A DNA stretch of 64,000 nucleotides, from assembly GCF_040115645.1 (NCBI RefSeq), contig NC_089562.1, positions 2,728,001 to 2,792,000 of the forward strand, given 5' to 3'. This DNA comes from Euwallacea fornicatus. Its lineage: Eukaryota > Arthropoda > Insecta > Coleoptera > Curculionidae. Below the pieces are notes generated by a model. That model saw nothing but the letters and a program-made list of their open reading frames with translations, had not been told where the DNA came from and did no database searches. This document shows, one piece after another, positions 1-13,300 of the stretch. The position numbers and the translations under genes are program-made. How positions within the stretch are numbered: position 1 is the first letter of the stretch; each line of letters opens with the position of its first letter.

Positions 1-204
1 TCTCCTTCAATACACCGTTCGCTCATTACATGACATACTTTACTTAAAACACGGTTAACTATCGAATATTAGGGTGCTGCTATAAGATAAAATTATTGAT
101 TGAATTTTTAAAAAACTGACTCACTCTGAACTAGTCGTGAGTGTAGTGTTTCAATGTCAAAAAATTAAAAACCTGCAATAAAATTGCTTATGGCAACTAC
201 TTAC

Positions 205-1583
205 TACCTCGGGAGCAATTTTCGTCACAGCACTGGCGATTGGTTTGCCAGTGCGCCGGTCGTAGGTCATTTCAAATTCAACGGGATCGCCTATCTTCAA
301 ATGCTCTATGTTTCCGCTAAACTGACTGAAATGGAAGAAGAGCCGAGCCTGACGTTCGCAACACTGGATAAAACCATAAGAGTGCTGCAAGAAAAATCGG
401 AAAATTGCGTATATTAATGAGTGATTAGATTAAAGCGTTCAGCAAAATGCGTGACTTTTTTAGTGTAATAGTTTTTTGATTGTTGACAAAATGGTGGAGA
501 CCAATATTTTTACTATTTTCACATAAAATGTGAGTACAAAAATTCTGATTCGAGATTCTAAAAAATCCTTGAAAACTCTTCAATAAATTTCGAATAAATT
601 CTGAAGACTATTTCACGACACAAACAAAAACTGAAAACTGGAAATTTTCAAAATGCTATGAAAAATATTTGAGTTACAACACTTTTTTTCTGCCCCAAGA
701 ATCTTTAGAAAAAATCGCATTTTCTTGTAACTTAAGGTCAACTTAAACAGATTTTTTAGGCTTCTAATTGTTCAATATCTTACCAATAATTTTTCAATAA
801 TGCCAGTTTCGCGAGTGCCCATATTGGCCGCATTTGAAGGATCGCTGTTGTAGCTACTGCTAGTGTTATTACCATTACTGTTAAAAACATTTGATGAAGA
901 GCTGTTCATTGAACTATCACCGGAACTGAAACGAGCCAATAATTATCAAATTTCAATAATTTGGAAACGAACCTGTTAAACACGTTATTACTATCCAATG
1001 AAAATGTTCCGATAGGCGGAAAGTTCCTACTAGAAGCGTGAGTGGTGCTGGCCGAGCCGTACAGTCCATTGCTGTAAGACATCTGGTTAGCATTTGGCTT
1101 CTCTGTTCCCAGTAATGGAAAATCCTGGCTAAATCGCGTGTTTGACCCAGATCGGTTATAGCCGAATGAAGTTGTCGGTTTACCTAGATAGATAGCTCAT
1201 TATAGTGACATCACTACAAACGAAAACAAATGATTGTATTTGTATAAACAGCTATCTGGAATAATGTCCGTGTTTATTATTGAAATAATACTACTTATCA
1301 TATCAATTGATTATTGAAAAAGGTTGCTGATGGCCTCCATTCAGTTATTTTTCATGTTTTCTTTAGTTATTGAGAAAAATGTGTGATAAAAACAGTGTGT
1401 TTCAATTTGATTTTTCTTGTTAAATGAAGAAACTACAGTACAGCAAAAAAAATTGTAAGACGTTATGGAATACTTATACTTACCGTTACTAGACATTGTT
1501 TTAAAATCGATGATAGGGTCCTGGTTCAGAGAATCGGGGGGCGGCTGGAACGATTTCCACTGAGGACTGTTGGACATGTTCAT
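205..1583 (-). CDS. Unr: Unr / CSDE1 cold-shock-domain RNA-binding protein, N-terminal part (gene continues off the left edge)
   Basis: Unr/CSDE1 is a cytoplasmic RNA-binding protein with several cold-shock domains that controls mRNA translation and stability. Four minus-strand exons join in frame: 1583-1484 (start; MNMSNSPQW), 1183-973, 925-784 and 384-205. The last two read through the family signature RETGIIEKLL-HSYGFIQCCERQARLFFHF, across the splice, followed by a TYDRRTGKPIA segment, which is the first cold-shock domain. The roughly 150 residues before it are Ser/Asn-rich and low in complexity. Donors are GTAAGT, GTTCGT, GTAAGA and GTAAGT. The start could be either of two Met codons six bases apart (1583 or 1577); I use the first. 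The remaining cold-shock domains lie left of the window. An untranslated first exon probably sits near 4241-4280. Identification is firm. Confidence 0.93.
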
Positions 1584-4240
1584 TCAATGCTTCTTTATTA
1601 GACTTGTTCACTTCTTATCGTTTCTTAAGTGTAGTGAATATCACAGAATGGTTATCGGTATTTCAGAAATACCCCACAATACAGAATTTGATGCTATAAT
1701 ATAGGCGTTGTGAAGGATGATAAAAATGGCCGCGGCACAATGCGGCTACAATACGTATCAACAAAAATCTGGCCACTTTGAAATCAATCTTCAAAATTCA
1801 CAGAAGGCAAGTCCACAATGCAATTATGATTCCATATTTAGACAAATTAGAGATCATACCAAAAAAAAATTAGTTCGGCATAAATTAAAAATTATGTTTC
1901 CACAATCACTCAAAATTTGTACGGAGGTGATAACAGAAAAGTAAATAGAAATCCTCAGATGTCTTCAATGCGTGCTGGGTGCGTATTGTGTGCTGTTATG
2001 CTTGAGAAATATGTCCATAAGGCCTGTTGTTTCACGGTGAGTAGAGCGCAGGATACTTTGAATTTTCTACACTAAATTTTGAGGTTCTTAGTTACACAAG
2101 CTGTAAAGAAAGAGAAGTATTGCATTAGTAACTTGTTAAATCAATTGAAAATAATGTGTTTTTAGCCTATTATTCTTCAGGCAAAATTCATTTATTAACT
2201 ATATCAAGAATATAATTTCATTGAAAAATAATAAAATACAGGTAACCCATTGATCAGTGTTTTGGGCCCCATGTGAGTGATATTCCTAATAATGCATAAC
2301 TAATAATAATGTCAGTATATAGGGTGCCTCAAATTGTACTGATCAAACATTCAGTATTCATTAAGATAAGATAAGAAGTTCACATCAACTTGGATAAGTT
2401 AAAGCTTCAATTCCAAGTTACAGGGCGTTAAATTTAGAAACGTTTATTACATGACACATTTAGGTTAAATTTTTAGTACGAGTTACTCTTTAACATCAAA
2501 TAATTAAGAATAGCAAATGTTGAGAAATACATACAGGGCCTCAAAAAGAAAGAGTTTTCTCTTCCTTGTTGAAATAAACTTTCAAACATATTTAAGTAAA
2601 TTTTGCTGGTTTTAAAATTTTGTCCATTCCATTCAATACACCTTGTATATTTCAAATTATTCACACTAAGCACACCAAACTAAAGTACATAATTCCCTTT
2701 TTGCAATAAAAAATAGAAAATATGAATTTAATTTCGTAGGAATTAAAAAAATCTAAAACTAATATTGGTACATATGTTGGTTGTCAAGACATGAGTGTTG
2801 TAAACAAAAAACAATTTTGGGGATTGGAAAAGTAACTTTGAGAAAATAATTGACTTAATGACTGTCTGCTCCTGTCCAAATTGCAGTCTTAGGAAGATTA
2901 GAAAGACATGTTTGTATTTCATAACAGAACCCAAGCAATATCAATCCAAATGGAACAAGTGCTTGTACCTCAAAAACAAATTTTTTTTCGAGGGGGAGTA
3001 TTTACCCCAACTTTCCATTTTCAGATTCACCCCCTGTCCATTGATAATAAAAATCATGTTTCTTTCTTTAATGATTACACTTTAGCAATAAAAGATTAAC
3101 TTTCAATTCTTTGACATGAATAAAAGAGGTAAAACACTATTTCTGATGAAAATAAAAATGAAAAAAATGTTTGTTAAAGCACATTAAAATTTGATTGATG
3201 GGAAATATACTGTCATTTGACATTTTAGAAAAATATTGTTTGCAGTCATTTAGAACCAAAATATTTACTTAATAATACTTGGTTAAACATTTAAAAAAAA
3301 ATGTTATGCTTTTCTTTCTGGATATATACAAACATCTGAAGAAATAATTACATATCTTAAATAACTGTCACATATCTGAAAAAATGTCAAATTGTGAACA
3401 TATAACTTAACAAAAAAAATTCAAACTTTTATTTCAAAAGTTGAGCAAAAATTTAGGAAAGAGACCTTTCTCTCACAATTTATAACCTTCAATTCATTTG
3501 CCTCAAAAATGTATCCTCCTTCTGCTTTCCATTTTTAAGAGTTTTAGCAAAAACATTTGTCCATTGAAAATGTTTGTTACATGTCAACCCTTCTCCCTTC
3601 ATCACTTCTTATTGGTAAAAGTATCATTCAAGTGTGGCCACTTCAATTTTAGGCCAATAAAAATTATTTAAAAAAAAATACATAAGACCCAAGAATCTGT
3701 GGAGTTGGTACAAAATGTTTTTTTGTTATTGGTTGATTTGTTTACATCACTTATTTTGAAATTCCTTAAAAACTATTTCAATTAACAATATGTAACATGA
3801 ATCGATAGATTAACGTTCCCTTATTATTTAATAACAAATAATATCTCCAATAAAAGCGGTATCATTTGAAGGAAGAGATGTGAAACATCTCAGAAATGGG
3901 TCGGATTATTGATTTACTTTACGGAAGAAGTGCTAATAAAAGGACATTATCAAAACAACGAATTTATGGCATAATTAAATAACTATTGACTAAATCGTAG
4001 ATAATTTACTCTACTGGAGGTCTACGCTCATCGGAAACAGCGGCATATAAAAAGGAATAAATATAATTGAAGGATCTGCATGTAAGCCATTTCCGAGGCG
4101 AAATTACGTCCGTATGAGAGCGGTATTTACAACAGTATCACCCTACACTATAAACCAGTGGTAAATATTATAAAATTGCATACTTTTGGAGCCTAAATAA
4201 TGGGGAAGTTTAGTGAAATTTACAAAAATTTGTAACTCAC
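1584..4240. other. Probable 5'-UTR intron of Unr; no gene recognised
   Basis: AT-rich stretch upstream of the Unr start codon. It contains one degenerate mobile element (2318-2655). A GC-rich patch at about 1725-1745 holds a GGCCGCGGC core that could be a minor promoter. Short open frames here have no recognisable homology. If the GTGAGT donor at 4240-4235 (minus strand) is used, this whole stretch is the first intron of Unr. Confidence 0.45.
2318..2655. repeat. Degenerate MITE-like element of the TATACAGGGTG type
   Basis: The left end TATAGGGTGCCTCAAATT (2318) and the right end, read on the minus strand as TATACAAGGTGTATT (ending about 2650), are related inverted ends matching at about 10 of 15 positions. 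A subterminal TTACAGGGCGTTAAAT lies about 100 bp inside. This ends-plus-internal-GGGCGTT layout recurs in the elements near 26250 and 28771. It carries no coding capacity. Boundaries are approximate. Confidence 0.4.
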
Positions 4241-4345
4241 CACGACACAGCACAGCACTGACGACATGCCGCCATGTTGAATGTAGGAATGGGATCGATG
4301 GAGAAGTACCGATTTTTAGTGAAGGTCGATATCGATAAGAAAAAA
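4241..4345. promoter_or_regulatory. Likely bidirectional Unr / ataxin-3 promoter with a DRE and a YY1-like site
   Basis: A perfect TATCGATA (DRE, the DREF-binding octamer) lies at 4330-4337. A GCCGCCATGTTG sequence at about 4268-4279 reads CAACATGGCGGC on the minus strand, the core of the YY1/Pho-type initiator element. On the minus strand the sequence then runs into a good donor (GTGAGT at 4240-4235), consistent with a short untranslated first exon of Unr that carries an upstream ATG. The ataxin-3 start codon is at 4706 on the other strand. The shared use is inferred from layout. Confidence 0.5.
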
Positions 4346-4705
4346 TGTTCTAACCGTAGAAATTCTTGAGTCAAAGAAAAATAAAATAAATTGAGTAGTG
4401 TCAAGTGGTAGTAAACCATCAAATAACACATATCTAATATCCCAATGATATTTGGCACCTGTCTTTGAAGATGTCAATTCATCAACTTCGTTTTTGTCAT
4501 TTTTGGGTTTTGTTTTTGTTTTTTTTTGCAAATTTTGAAAATATTTTGGAATTTTCTATATATTAATCTCATAGAATTAAAAATAAGGAAGACAGTTTTT
4601 TTTTCTGTATCAGTTCTATGTTCGCCCCCAGTGTTTCCAAGTAAGATTTCCTCGAAAAAGAATTTATTTAATGCTATTTACATCTTTGGAGTCCAAATAG
4701 ACATT

Positions 4706-6781
4706 ATGGATGCAATTTTTCATGAAAAGGTAAATTTCGTGAATTTAATACAACTAGAATAATTAATGAATATTTTTTAAAGATACGAATTTAAATCTAT
4801 GTCTCACTTCCATTTCCCACAATCAATTTTTGTTTATCAGTAATCTTATCTTCTAAACTGCCTTCCTGACCACTTTGATTAACTATTCATTTCATAATAA
4901 AGATGTGATATTTCACTAAGAAATATATCCTCCCTGTAGATTACCTAAAAACCCTGCACTGTATTACACACAACAAATATACTCTAGAATTTACCAGTAA
5001 TGTAAATGTTTCTTAGTAAATTTTAATGCGACAAGCAAAAATTATTGTTAAATAAGCAATCTTTTGGTAGTCTATGAAAAAAAACAGGCCTATTTTTAAA
5101 AACTTATACATTTTTAATGAACTGCCACAAAATGTAATAAAACAAGATAAGTAAATTTACTAAGATTTCTGCATTGTCCCTTGACTGAAGATTTTTAGAC
5201 TTACTGAGCAGGAAATAGGAGCAATGTTAGAAAATATATAGTGAATCACCATGTATTACCAGAATTCTTTGAGGAAGCAACATGACTCTCAAACACTTCC
5301 AACATTAAGATTGCCAAATTTATTGATATAAACAAAACCTTCAGTCTTTTTGTGAGTCAACGTAAAGGAACCACCATAAGTATTCTAATAGAAAAAACTA
5401 CAGAACAGTCATCAACAGAAATTTTTAGAAAATCACTAGATTTCAGCAAAAGTTCTTTAAAAAAATCAATATCTGAACAATCAAAAGCCACATTTAATTC
5501 ATGCCTCTAACATACTATTTATGCATATATTATACAAACAAAAAAAAATAATACAAAGATTTGTTATAATTGCATTATTTTCATTTTGATTTTTGATGAC
5601 ATGAGGAAACATTTTTTAACGTTTTTGGATTGCCATTTCAAATTGCCTCTTCATGATAAAGCAATTGTCAAGTTTATGGCTAGTCATTCTTTTCAATTAT
5701 TTTCTATATTTCAGCAAGATGGTTCTCTATGTGCCCAACATTGCCTTAATTCACTGTTGCAAGGATCTTATTTTAATGCTGTGGATCTTGGTTCATTAGC
5801 AAGTCGTCTAGATGAGGAAGAAAGAGAACAAATGGCGGAAGGAGGCGTTGATACTGAAGATTATCGAACTTTCCTTCAACAGCCTTCCAGTAACATGGAT
5901 GACAGTGGTTATTTCTCTGTACAAGTTATAAGCAGTGCTTTGCAAGTGTGGGGTCTGGAGTTAGTGCCTTATTGCAGTACAGACGAAAGAGCAAAGTCGG
6001 CTTTAGAAAACCCTAGTCAAATGCAGGCCTTTATTTGTAACTACAAAGAACATTGGTTTACCATTAGAAAGATTGGTAATCAATGGTTCAATTTAAATTC
6101 ACTACTTGCCAAACCTCAACTTATATCAGACACTTACTTATCATTGTTTTTGGCTCAATTAAGAAATGAAGGGTGAGTGTTTCATATGAGATAACAGACT
6201 TGTGCTACTCACTTAGTTATTTTATAGGTATTCAATTTTCGTAGTTTTTGGCGAACTGCCCGAATGCCAAGCAGATGAAGTACTTAAAACTAATCCTGTT
6301 ATTTCTGCATCAAATCCTAGATATCTTGGCCCTTCAATTTCTACTGAGAGTGACCCAGATCTACAGGCCGCGCTAAGACTTAGTTTGCAAAGTAGTGAAC
6401 AACAAGATAGTCCCGATTCTGACGACAGGTAGGATTCACTTCGTGGTTTCTATATATTGGTAATTTTTATATTTTAAATTAAATTGTTGTTCGTCCCAGA
6501 AAAATCATTTAGTGGGTCTTCTGTGCTCGCGGTAAACTCAAATTATACATATTTAAACATTGTTTAACCTGCATTTTTTGCAATTTTTACTTTTCCGATT
6601 ATTTGAGAAATAGTAGATATCTAATAATTAACATTAAGATAATTGTAAATACCTTCTTCATAGAGAACTTCAGGAGGCCATGCGGCTTAGTCTTCAAGCT
6701 TTAAGCAGTTCCCCCGACGAGGAGGAAGATGATGAGGATGCTCTTTTGAAGAAGGCCATAACGATGAGTTTGCAATGCTAG
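4706..6781 (+). CDS. ATXN3: Ataxin-3, Josephin-domain deubiquitinase
   Basis: Deubiquitinase of the Josephin family that trims ubiquitin chains in protein quality control. Four exons give 266 aa: 4706-4729 (MDAIFHEK), 5715-6172, 6228-6428 and 6664-6781. The catalytic triad is visible: Cys14 in SLCAQHCLN, His121 in NYKEHWF and Asn136 in WFNLNSLL, with Gln9 as the oxyanion residue. After the Josephin domain come ubiquitin-interacting motifs: one at DPDLQAALRLSLQSSE, one at ELQEAMRLSLQALSS, and a third, weaker copy ending ITMSLQC at the C-terminus. There is no polyglutamine tract and little of the linker where the human protein binds VCP, so it is about 100 residues shorter than the human form. 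The tiny 24-bp first exon matches the conserved gene structure. Intron 1 is 985 bp. Head-to-head with Unr. Confidence 0.97.
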
Positions 6782-8007
6782 AATTAAGTTTAAGTTTTTT
6801 TATTAGAGTAATATTATGGTTGAGAATGGAAAGAGTTAAAGGGGGCTTTAGGAGACGTACATCGACAATTGTAGTAATGTTTTTATATATTTTGTTCTAT
6901 TTCCACATTAACTGTGTCTGGTTTAGTCAGAATTATGTTGATTTTATGGGGTTTTTGAAGAATTTCTTGACATAGCGAACTGCCCGTGTTTCTGCTAGAA
7001 TTAAATCTGATTAAAAAACACTACCTCTTCGCACCCTTTACAAAATTTGTAGCAATAAAACCACTAAAGACTTCTTTAAAAATAATTTATGTATTTGAAA
7101 TCAATAGCTTTAACAGTAAATACGTAATTAAGCATATAATTTTTATTTTATTTTATTTTTAGTACTTAACAAGAGAGGTGATAATGACTCCAGCTAAAAA
7201 GTCTGATACTAATTATGGTTTATATAGATTTAAAATCTAATGTCGACTCGTTGATATTTTTAATGGAATGTTTCTAAAATAAAATTATTGTTAACAATAA
7301 AATGTGTACATATTTATATATTAACTGTCGTGATTTTCGTATGTGAAAATTATGTCTAGTTTCGTAAGCTTCGTACAGGTCTGCAAGGGTTTGGCCCCAC
7401 AATGAATTGAACGCCAAACCAATTTTGATGACGCTAGAGATATTCGTTTGCAAAAGCTACACATTTGTTACTCTATCCAAATTAATATCTTTCTGAATAG
7501 TCGGTTGGTTGACCAGCGGCCAAGTGTTTGGGCCTGTAAGAAGCTTATGCGTACTCATTTACGCATTTAACCGTGCGCATAAAGTATTTTTATATAAATT
7601 TTATTATTGATATTTGTGTTATCGATATGTTTGAACAGAAAAAAATGAGAGGACCCATTCCTATTTCAACGACGTGGCAATAAAACTTAAAAAAAACACC
7701 GTCTCGAACACGTCATCGCGGAGCAAGAGATGTTGCCATTGTTTATGATTAGTTTTTCCATGTTGAGTGTTATTTTTCCTTCGATTACTTTATTGATTGC
7801 TTCCCTTTAGCCTGTTTTCCTTTGTATGGTACGTGGTTATCGTGATTGCTTCATACCTATCAATATTGAACCAAAATGCTTTGGTAATCGGATTTTAACC
7901 CGGTTGTAGCACGGTGAAAAGTGTGACAATGTCTTGTTGATTTATAAACGTGTGTTATCCACTCTAGTTTCTTAATTTTACTTACAAATAAGGAAGAATA
8001 CACTGTG
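6782..8007. other. Ataxin-3 3' UTR and QSOX upstream region
   Basis: Poly(A)-type AATAAA signals follow ataxin-3 at about 7054 and 7297. A perfect DRE octamer TATCGATA lies at 7620-7627, about 390 bp before the QSOX start codon, and could mark its promoter. A short (TTTTA)n run occurs at about 7142-7160. No other gene seen. Confidence 0.5.
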
Positions 8008-10397
8008 ATGTCCCCTATCGTATTGAAATTTCTTATCTTCCTACTCTCAACTCTATTTCATTTGGTAAACAATGCCTCTTTGGATGTCGGCAACAAGTAC
8101 CAGGAATTTACAGGAGACCAAGGCCTGTATACACAGAAGGATGATGTGGAAATTTTAACAGAGAATAACTTCAAAAATGCTATCATAGGCAGTAACCGAG
8201 CCTGGTTTATTGAATTTTATAACAGCTGGTGTGGATTCTGCCAGAGATTTGCTCCATCTTGGAAGGAATTGGCAACTGACATCCACCATTGGAGGGATAT
8301 GGTGGTAGTTGCAGCTATTGATTGTGCCAATGATCAGAATTATCCATTGTGCAGAGATTATGAAATTATGGCCTATCCCACATTGAGGTATTATCCTGAA
8401 GGGTTTGCGGAGACCTCAAAAAATTATGGTGAAAATATAAACAGAGGAGTAACTGCTGGAGATCATAGATATGATTTAGTGAGGGAGATTATGAAAGAAC
8501 AGAAACAAGGTAAGCATATTTTTTCAGGATATTAGAATGTAAGATCTATCAATAAAAAAAGAATACAGAAGATGAAATCTGTTACCATTGATGCATGTAT
8601 TCATCAATGAATAAATGAAAATGCTCCATAATTGTCAATAAATAATTTTTACTAAATACTGGACTTGTATTTTTAAGGCCGAGGAAAACAGTTCCCTGAT
8701 ATATCACCATTCAGTGGCTCTAACATTCAAGCAATGTTACATGAAGCAGCTCCTGATATTAAAATTGCATTATTACTAATCCAGGAACCTGAATCTTTAC
8801 TTGGACCTCAACTTCTACTAGATTTGCACAAAATCCCCAAGTTACTTATCAAGTATGCTCATTCCAATAACACAGATCTTGTTACTGGTCTTCCATATTC
8901 AGGCTCTCCAAGCCTTTATCTCATAGAAACAGAAAAAGAGGTTGAATCCCTGAGGCCTCCTTCCTATGATCGCAAAGATGTGCTTGATTTTCTGAAAGAA
9001 AAATTAAAGGAAAGGGATATTGCAATTAATTTTGAAACTGAGAAGGAAAAAAAAGAAAAATTACAGGAAAAGCAGAATGAAGTTAATGATTTATTGGAGA
9101 AAATTAAAAAGATGGGAGATGCAGTTTTTCAAATGGATCTTGAAACTGCCTTAAGGTTTGTTTGAGGTAAAGGCAGTTTTATTAAAAATAAATAATTGCT
9201 CTCTTCAGATACTCCTTGAAGCGAGAAATTGGCGGTTCAAAAGAGATTACAGGAGAAAAGTTACAAGCATTGAGAACATATCTCCAGGTTTTGACCAAAT
9301 ATTTTCCATTTGGTATAAATGGTAAAGCCCTTCTCCAAGAGGTTAGTGCATTAGTAGAGTCTTCAGATTCAGTTGAGGGCAGTAAAGTTGGTACTTTAGT
9401 GAGAAACGCCGAAAATGAATCTAGACAAGTGTTTTCAACTCCACAGAAATGGTTGGGTAAGTGCACTGATTTGCTTAATATTTCATAAAGTACATATATT
9501 TTTATCGCTAGAAAGTAGTCATCTATCCAATAAGTACAGAAGTCTTGACATACATACACCCTGTCAAAAAATTTTCCAGTTGGCTTCTATTGTTTTTATC
9601 TCCAACTATATAATGAATTTATAAAACTATAGAAATAAATGTATGAAGTTTGTGTATGTCAGCCAGTAAAGCACCTTTATAGATGTTATCAATAAGTACT
9701 TCAAAAAGAGCCATTTTGTAGTGCATAATCAATATTTTTATCATTTATAGCTTGTCAGGGAAGTTCCCCTCAATATCGGGGATATCCTTGCGGATTATGG
9801 CGAATGTTCCACTACCTCACTGTAAATATCGCGGACTACAGCCATGAACAACGGGGAGATAATCCTCGCTTAGCTCTGGAAGCCATGCATGGCTATATAA
9901 AAAATTTCTTCGGATGTGCCGATTGCAGTCAACATTTTCAAGAAATGGCTGCCAAGAGGGAACTCTTTAAAGTGTCCTCTTTCGACGACGCAATTTTATG
10001 GCTCTGGGAAGCTCATAATGAAGTGAATAATCGCCTTTCCGGAGATCCAACTGAAGACCCAGATTTCCCAAAACTCCAATTCCCCTCAGAGAAAAACTGC
10101 CATCAATGTCGAAAATCGGACGGTTCGTGGAATACCACAGAGGTTCTAAAATACCTCAAACACATCTACAGCAATGTGAACATTAGTTATTTGGGAGCCG
10201 ACACAAAGGTTATCTACCTTGGTCTGGAGGGAAGTGCCAACAATTCCGGTGGGTTAATTACCTTAGATATAGCCCTTTACTTTTTGCTGTACATAGCCAT
10301 ATTTTTCATGATCTTTTTACTTATAAAATTGTTTTTAAAGCGGGGCTACAAACGGAAGATGTACAAATACAAACACGACCTGTTGGGCAAGGTTTAA
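8008..10397 (+). CDS. QSOX: Quiescin sulfhydryl oxidase (QSOX), ER/Golgi disulfide-forming enzyme
   Basis: Flavin-dependent oxidase that introduces disulfides into secreted proteins and passes electrons to oxygen. Four exons give 624 aa: 8008-8509, 8678-9155, 9209-9456 and 9751-10397. In order: a signal peptide (about 1-23), a thioredoxin domain with the redox pair Cys75/Cys78 in WCGFC, a second thioredoxin-like region without a CxxC, a helical spacer rich in Lys/Glu, then the ERV/ALR flavin domain. That domain shows YPCGLW (Cys423), the FAD-proximal pair Cys465/Cys468 in CADC, and the C-terminal pair Cys526/Cys529 in CHQC. A transmembrane helix (about 583-601) and a short basic tail end the protein. 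The first residue of the active-site pair is followed by Gly-Phe rather than the usual Gly-His. The start is the ATG at 8008; the GTG before it is not used. Confidence 0.96.
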
Positions 10398-13300
10398 TCC
10401 GCAGAAGCGATGGCATGTCATCAGCAGCCACGACAAAAGATAAGGCATTTTTAAGACTATTAACGTTCTTCGTGTTAACCGTGTCTGGTGTTTTTAATCT
10501 TTGGGTCCATATTTGAATATTGATTTTAAATGAGTTTATACAGAGTGTCTCCAAATGTTTTTTTACTACAGAAGAAATATAATTTTCAATACAAAGATGC
10601 TTCTATGTTCAAATCTAAATTTAATTATTCCTCATTCTTGTGGAGACAACAAATGGTCAATAGTGTCAATTAATACTAAATCTGAGCTGTGGGAATCATG
10701 CAGTCAAAGTTTAGTAAAGGATAAGTGCCAAATATTTTTTTAGCAAAGTTTGATCAACGCCTATTTGTAGTTTAATAGTCTTTTGGGTACAAACTACATA
10801 GTACATATTCCTTGAGGAGATATATATAATATCCTGTTAACATTTTTAATGTCAAACTAAAGGGTCCTTATTAAATTCGCATCAAATAGAATTCCTGGAC
10901 AAAGGTTTCTGTGTCTATTTTCCAACGTGTTTGGTGTGAAAACAAGCAACATATTCTCAGAAAGTAATTTTAAGAATATTTATATGACTGTATAATGTGA
11001 TACTCGGTATAAACTCAGTGTAGATGCATGCATGCTTGCTTTGAATTATATTCTATATGTGGGATATACTAACCTTTATTTTAAAAATAACAACTAAGTT
11101 AAGCTTAAAAGGTTAATTCGGGTTAACGTCGTTTTAGCGCCTATTTCTTTATTCCTTTCTATTAACAGATATGTTGTTTCTTTTAACATGATGTGCTAGC
11201 AACATAGTAAGGTATTTGGTGACGTAAAAAGGTTGGTTTTACTTTGTTAAGATCTAGAGTTACCATTAAGAGATAAACTGGAAAATATTGTTACAGTAAG
11301 GCTATTTGCAACCAGAGTCTCACAATTGCAAGCAAAATGCTTTTTTTTCTAATTTAAAGATTGGATCTTTCGTTTTATATTTTACAGTTTTAAGCGCTAT
11401 TAGGACTAAGGTACTTCAACCGAATAAGGTCCATAGCAGTTTAAGAAATAGATATTTTCCATTGGAAAAGGGGGATTATTATAAAACACCCACACAGTTT
11501 AAAGTGATCCTTAACAAACAAATTGACTGTCTTTGGTAAAAAAAATAAACTAATATTAAGATTTTTAACTACCATTTTCAAAAAGAAGTTGAAATGACAT
11601 TTAGTATTTGGACAATTGGTTAATAAGGCTCTCAAAAATAAAATTAAACTAAACAGTTGAATATAAAGTTGTTAAATTCGTTAAATCAACGTACATTTCA
11701 TGGCACCAAACACCACATATGCAGCATCGCATGTTTTCACAAACAAAACGAAACCAAAAATCATTTTAGACGTTACTTTCTTGTTTTGGAGTAGTTGCTA
11801 CCGCAGGTTTCTTATTTTTTCCTTTGAACACCACTTTGAAATCGCTGATTTTGATTATGCCCTTAAACGACTTATTGAGAATTTGAGTTACATTTTCACC
11901 CTATTAAATGTTACGAATTTGTAAAGTTTTTGTAAAATTTTTGACTTGTAGACAATGATAGAAATTTAATCGCAATACAATTTACTCATAAATTTTATCA
12001 CGATAAAATTTCTGCCAATATCTACTACTGCAGTTACATCCGTTACTTAACAAACAAATACCTGATTCTTTGTCTAAAATATAATCGGTGAATGAAAATT
12101 TTAACATTTTACCAATTTTTACTTCAACGGTTTAATACATAAAATATATTTTAATGAATAAAAAGGCAAGCGGTTCGACGCTGGGGGGCATTCAATGCTT
12201 ACTTCGCCAAAACCTCACGTTTCCGAGTGTTTTAAATTTAGCGTTAATTCTAAAATATGGCAGCAGAGCTTTATTAACTGACGAGCTTTATTGCCTCCAG
12301 ATATCGGAGCAATACGAGGTAATCTCTATATATTCGAAATCTCTTGCAAACTTTTTTATATACAGAGTGACAATGAAAATAAATTATTGTTAGAGTTAGA
12401 TATTTTGGAAGATGCGGTTTCGCAATTTCGGTATTTCTACATAAAGTAATTACAAGTTATTTAATATTAATTACATCGATGTTATTCTCTCTACATTTTT
12501 GTGGTCCTAAAGTTGTCAAAATAGTTGCTTAGCTCAATGATCAAGATGCTCTCTCAAATACTTTAAATTCTTGCACGAAACAATAAAAATATAAATATCT
12601 CGAAAACAGACAGCTGAAGCCACATCAAGGGGTACACCTTTTTATGTAGTTTATGAATTTGTGGCTCAACTGTACACCATTAATTACGGGATATTCTATA
12701 TATACACATCCTTCCCCTTGGATTATAAAGATGGAAATGTCAAAGAACTGGTTTCGAGAGGTTCTGGGTTCTTGCGTGCTCATTCCCTTCTATGATCACC
12801 CCAACTATCACGTTCGCGAGCACTTTTCTATGCCTATTGCATAAAATCCGTGTGTTAGTTTCAGTTGGTTAGGGTTGGCCGTTTTAGACGAAACCGGAGA
12901 TACACAGTGTGTAGTGATCCTGCAAGCTCCCTCTTAAGATTAAATTCCGCTCTCAAATGTTTATCTTTACTACTTACCAATATACGTGATGACAAGGACT
13001 TTTGCCTCCTACCGAAGCCGGGAGTGTCCGCTTTTTTCTGATCAGCAATCTAGTCACCATCGTAAGATCAGTGAGGGGAACCCCATTCTGAGAAATACCT
13101 TGTTAATCAACTGCGTAGAATATTCTTGAGCAGTGGTTTTAATAAGTGGCAAGAACTTTACCCACTTGGTGGAAGTATTCACCTCTAGTAATCTCCACTG
13201 CCCACCTTTTGGGGTCTCACGCAGTGAGTCAAATAGATCGACTGCTATGACTTAAAATATTTGACTGTTTTGGATCTTGAATTAATCCGACCGGATTTTG

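Noticed and set aside
1717..1944. 75-codon plus-strand frame beginning MIKMAAAQCGYN upstream of Unr
   Set aside because: No family resemblance, low-complexity 3' half, and it probably lies within the Unr leader intron.
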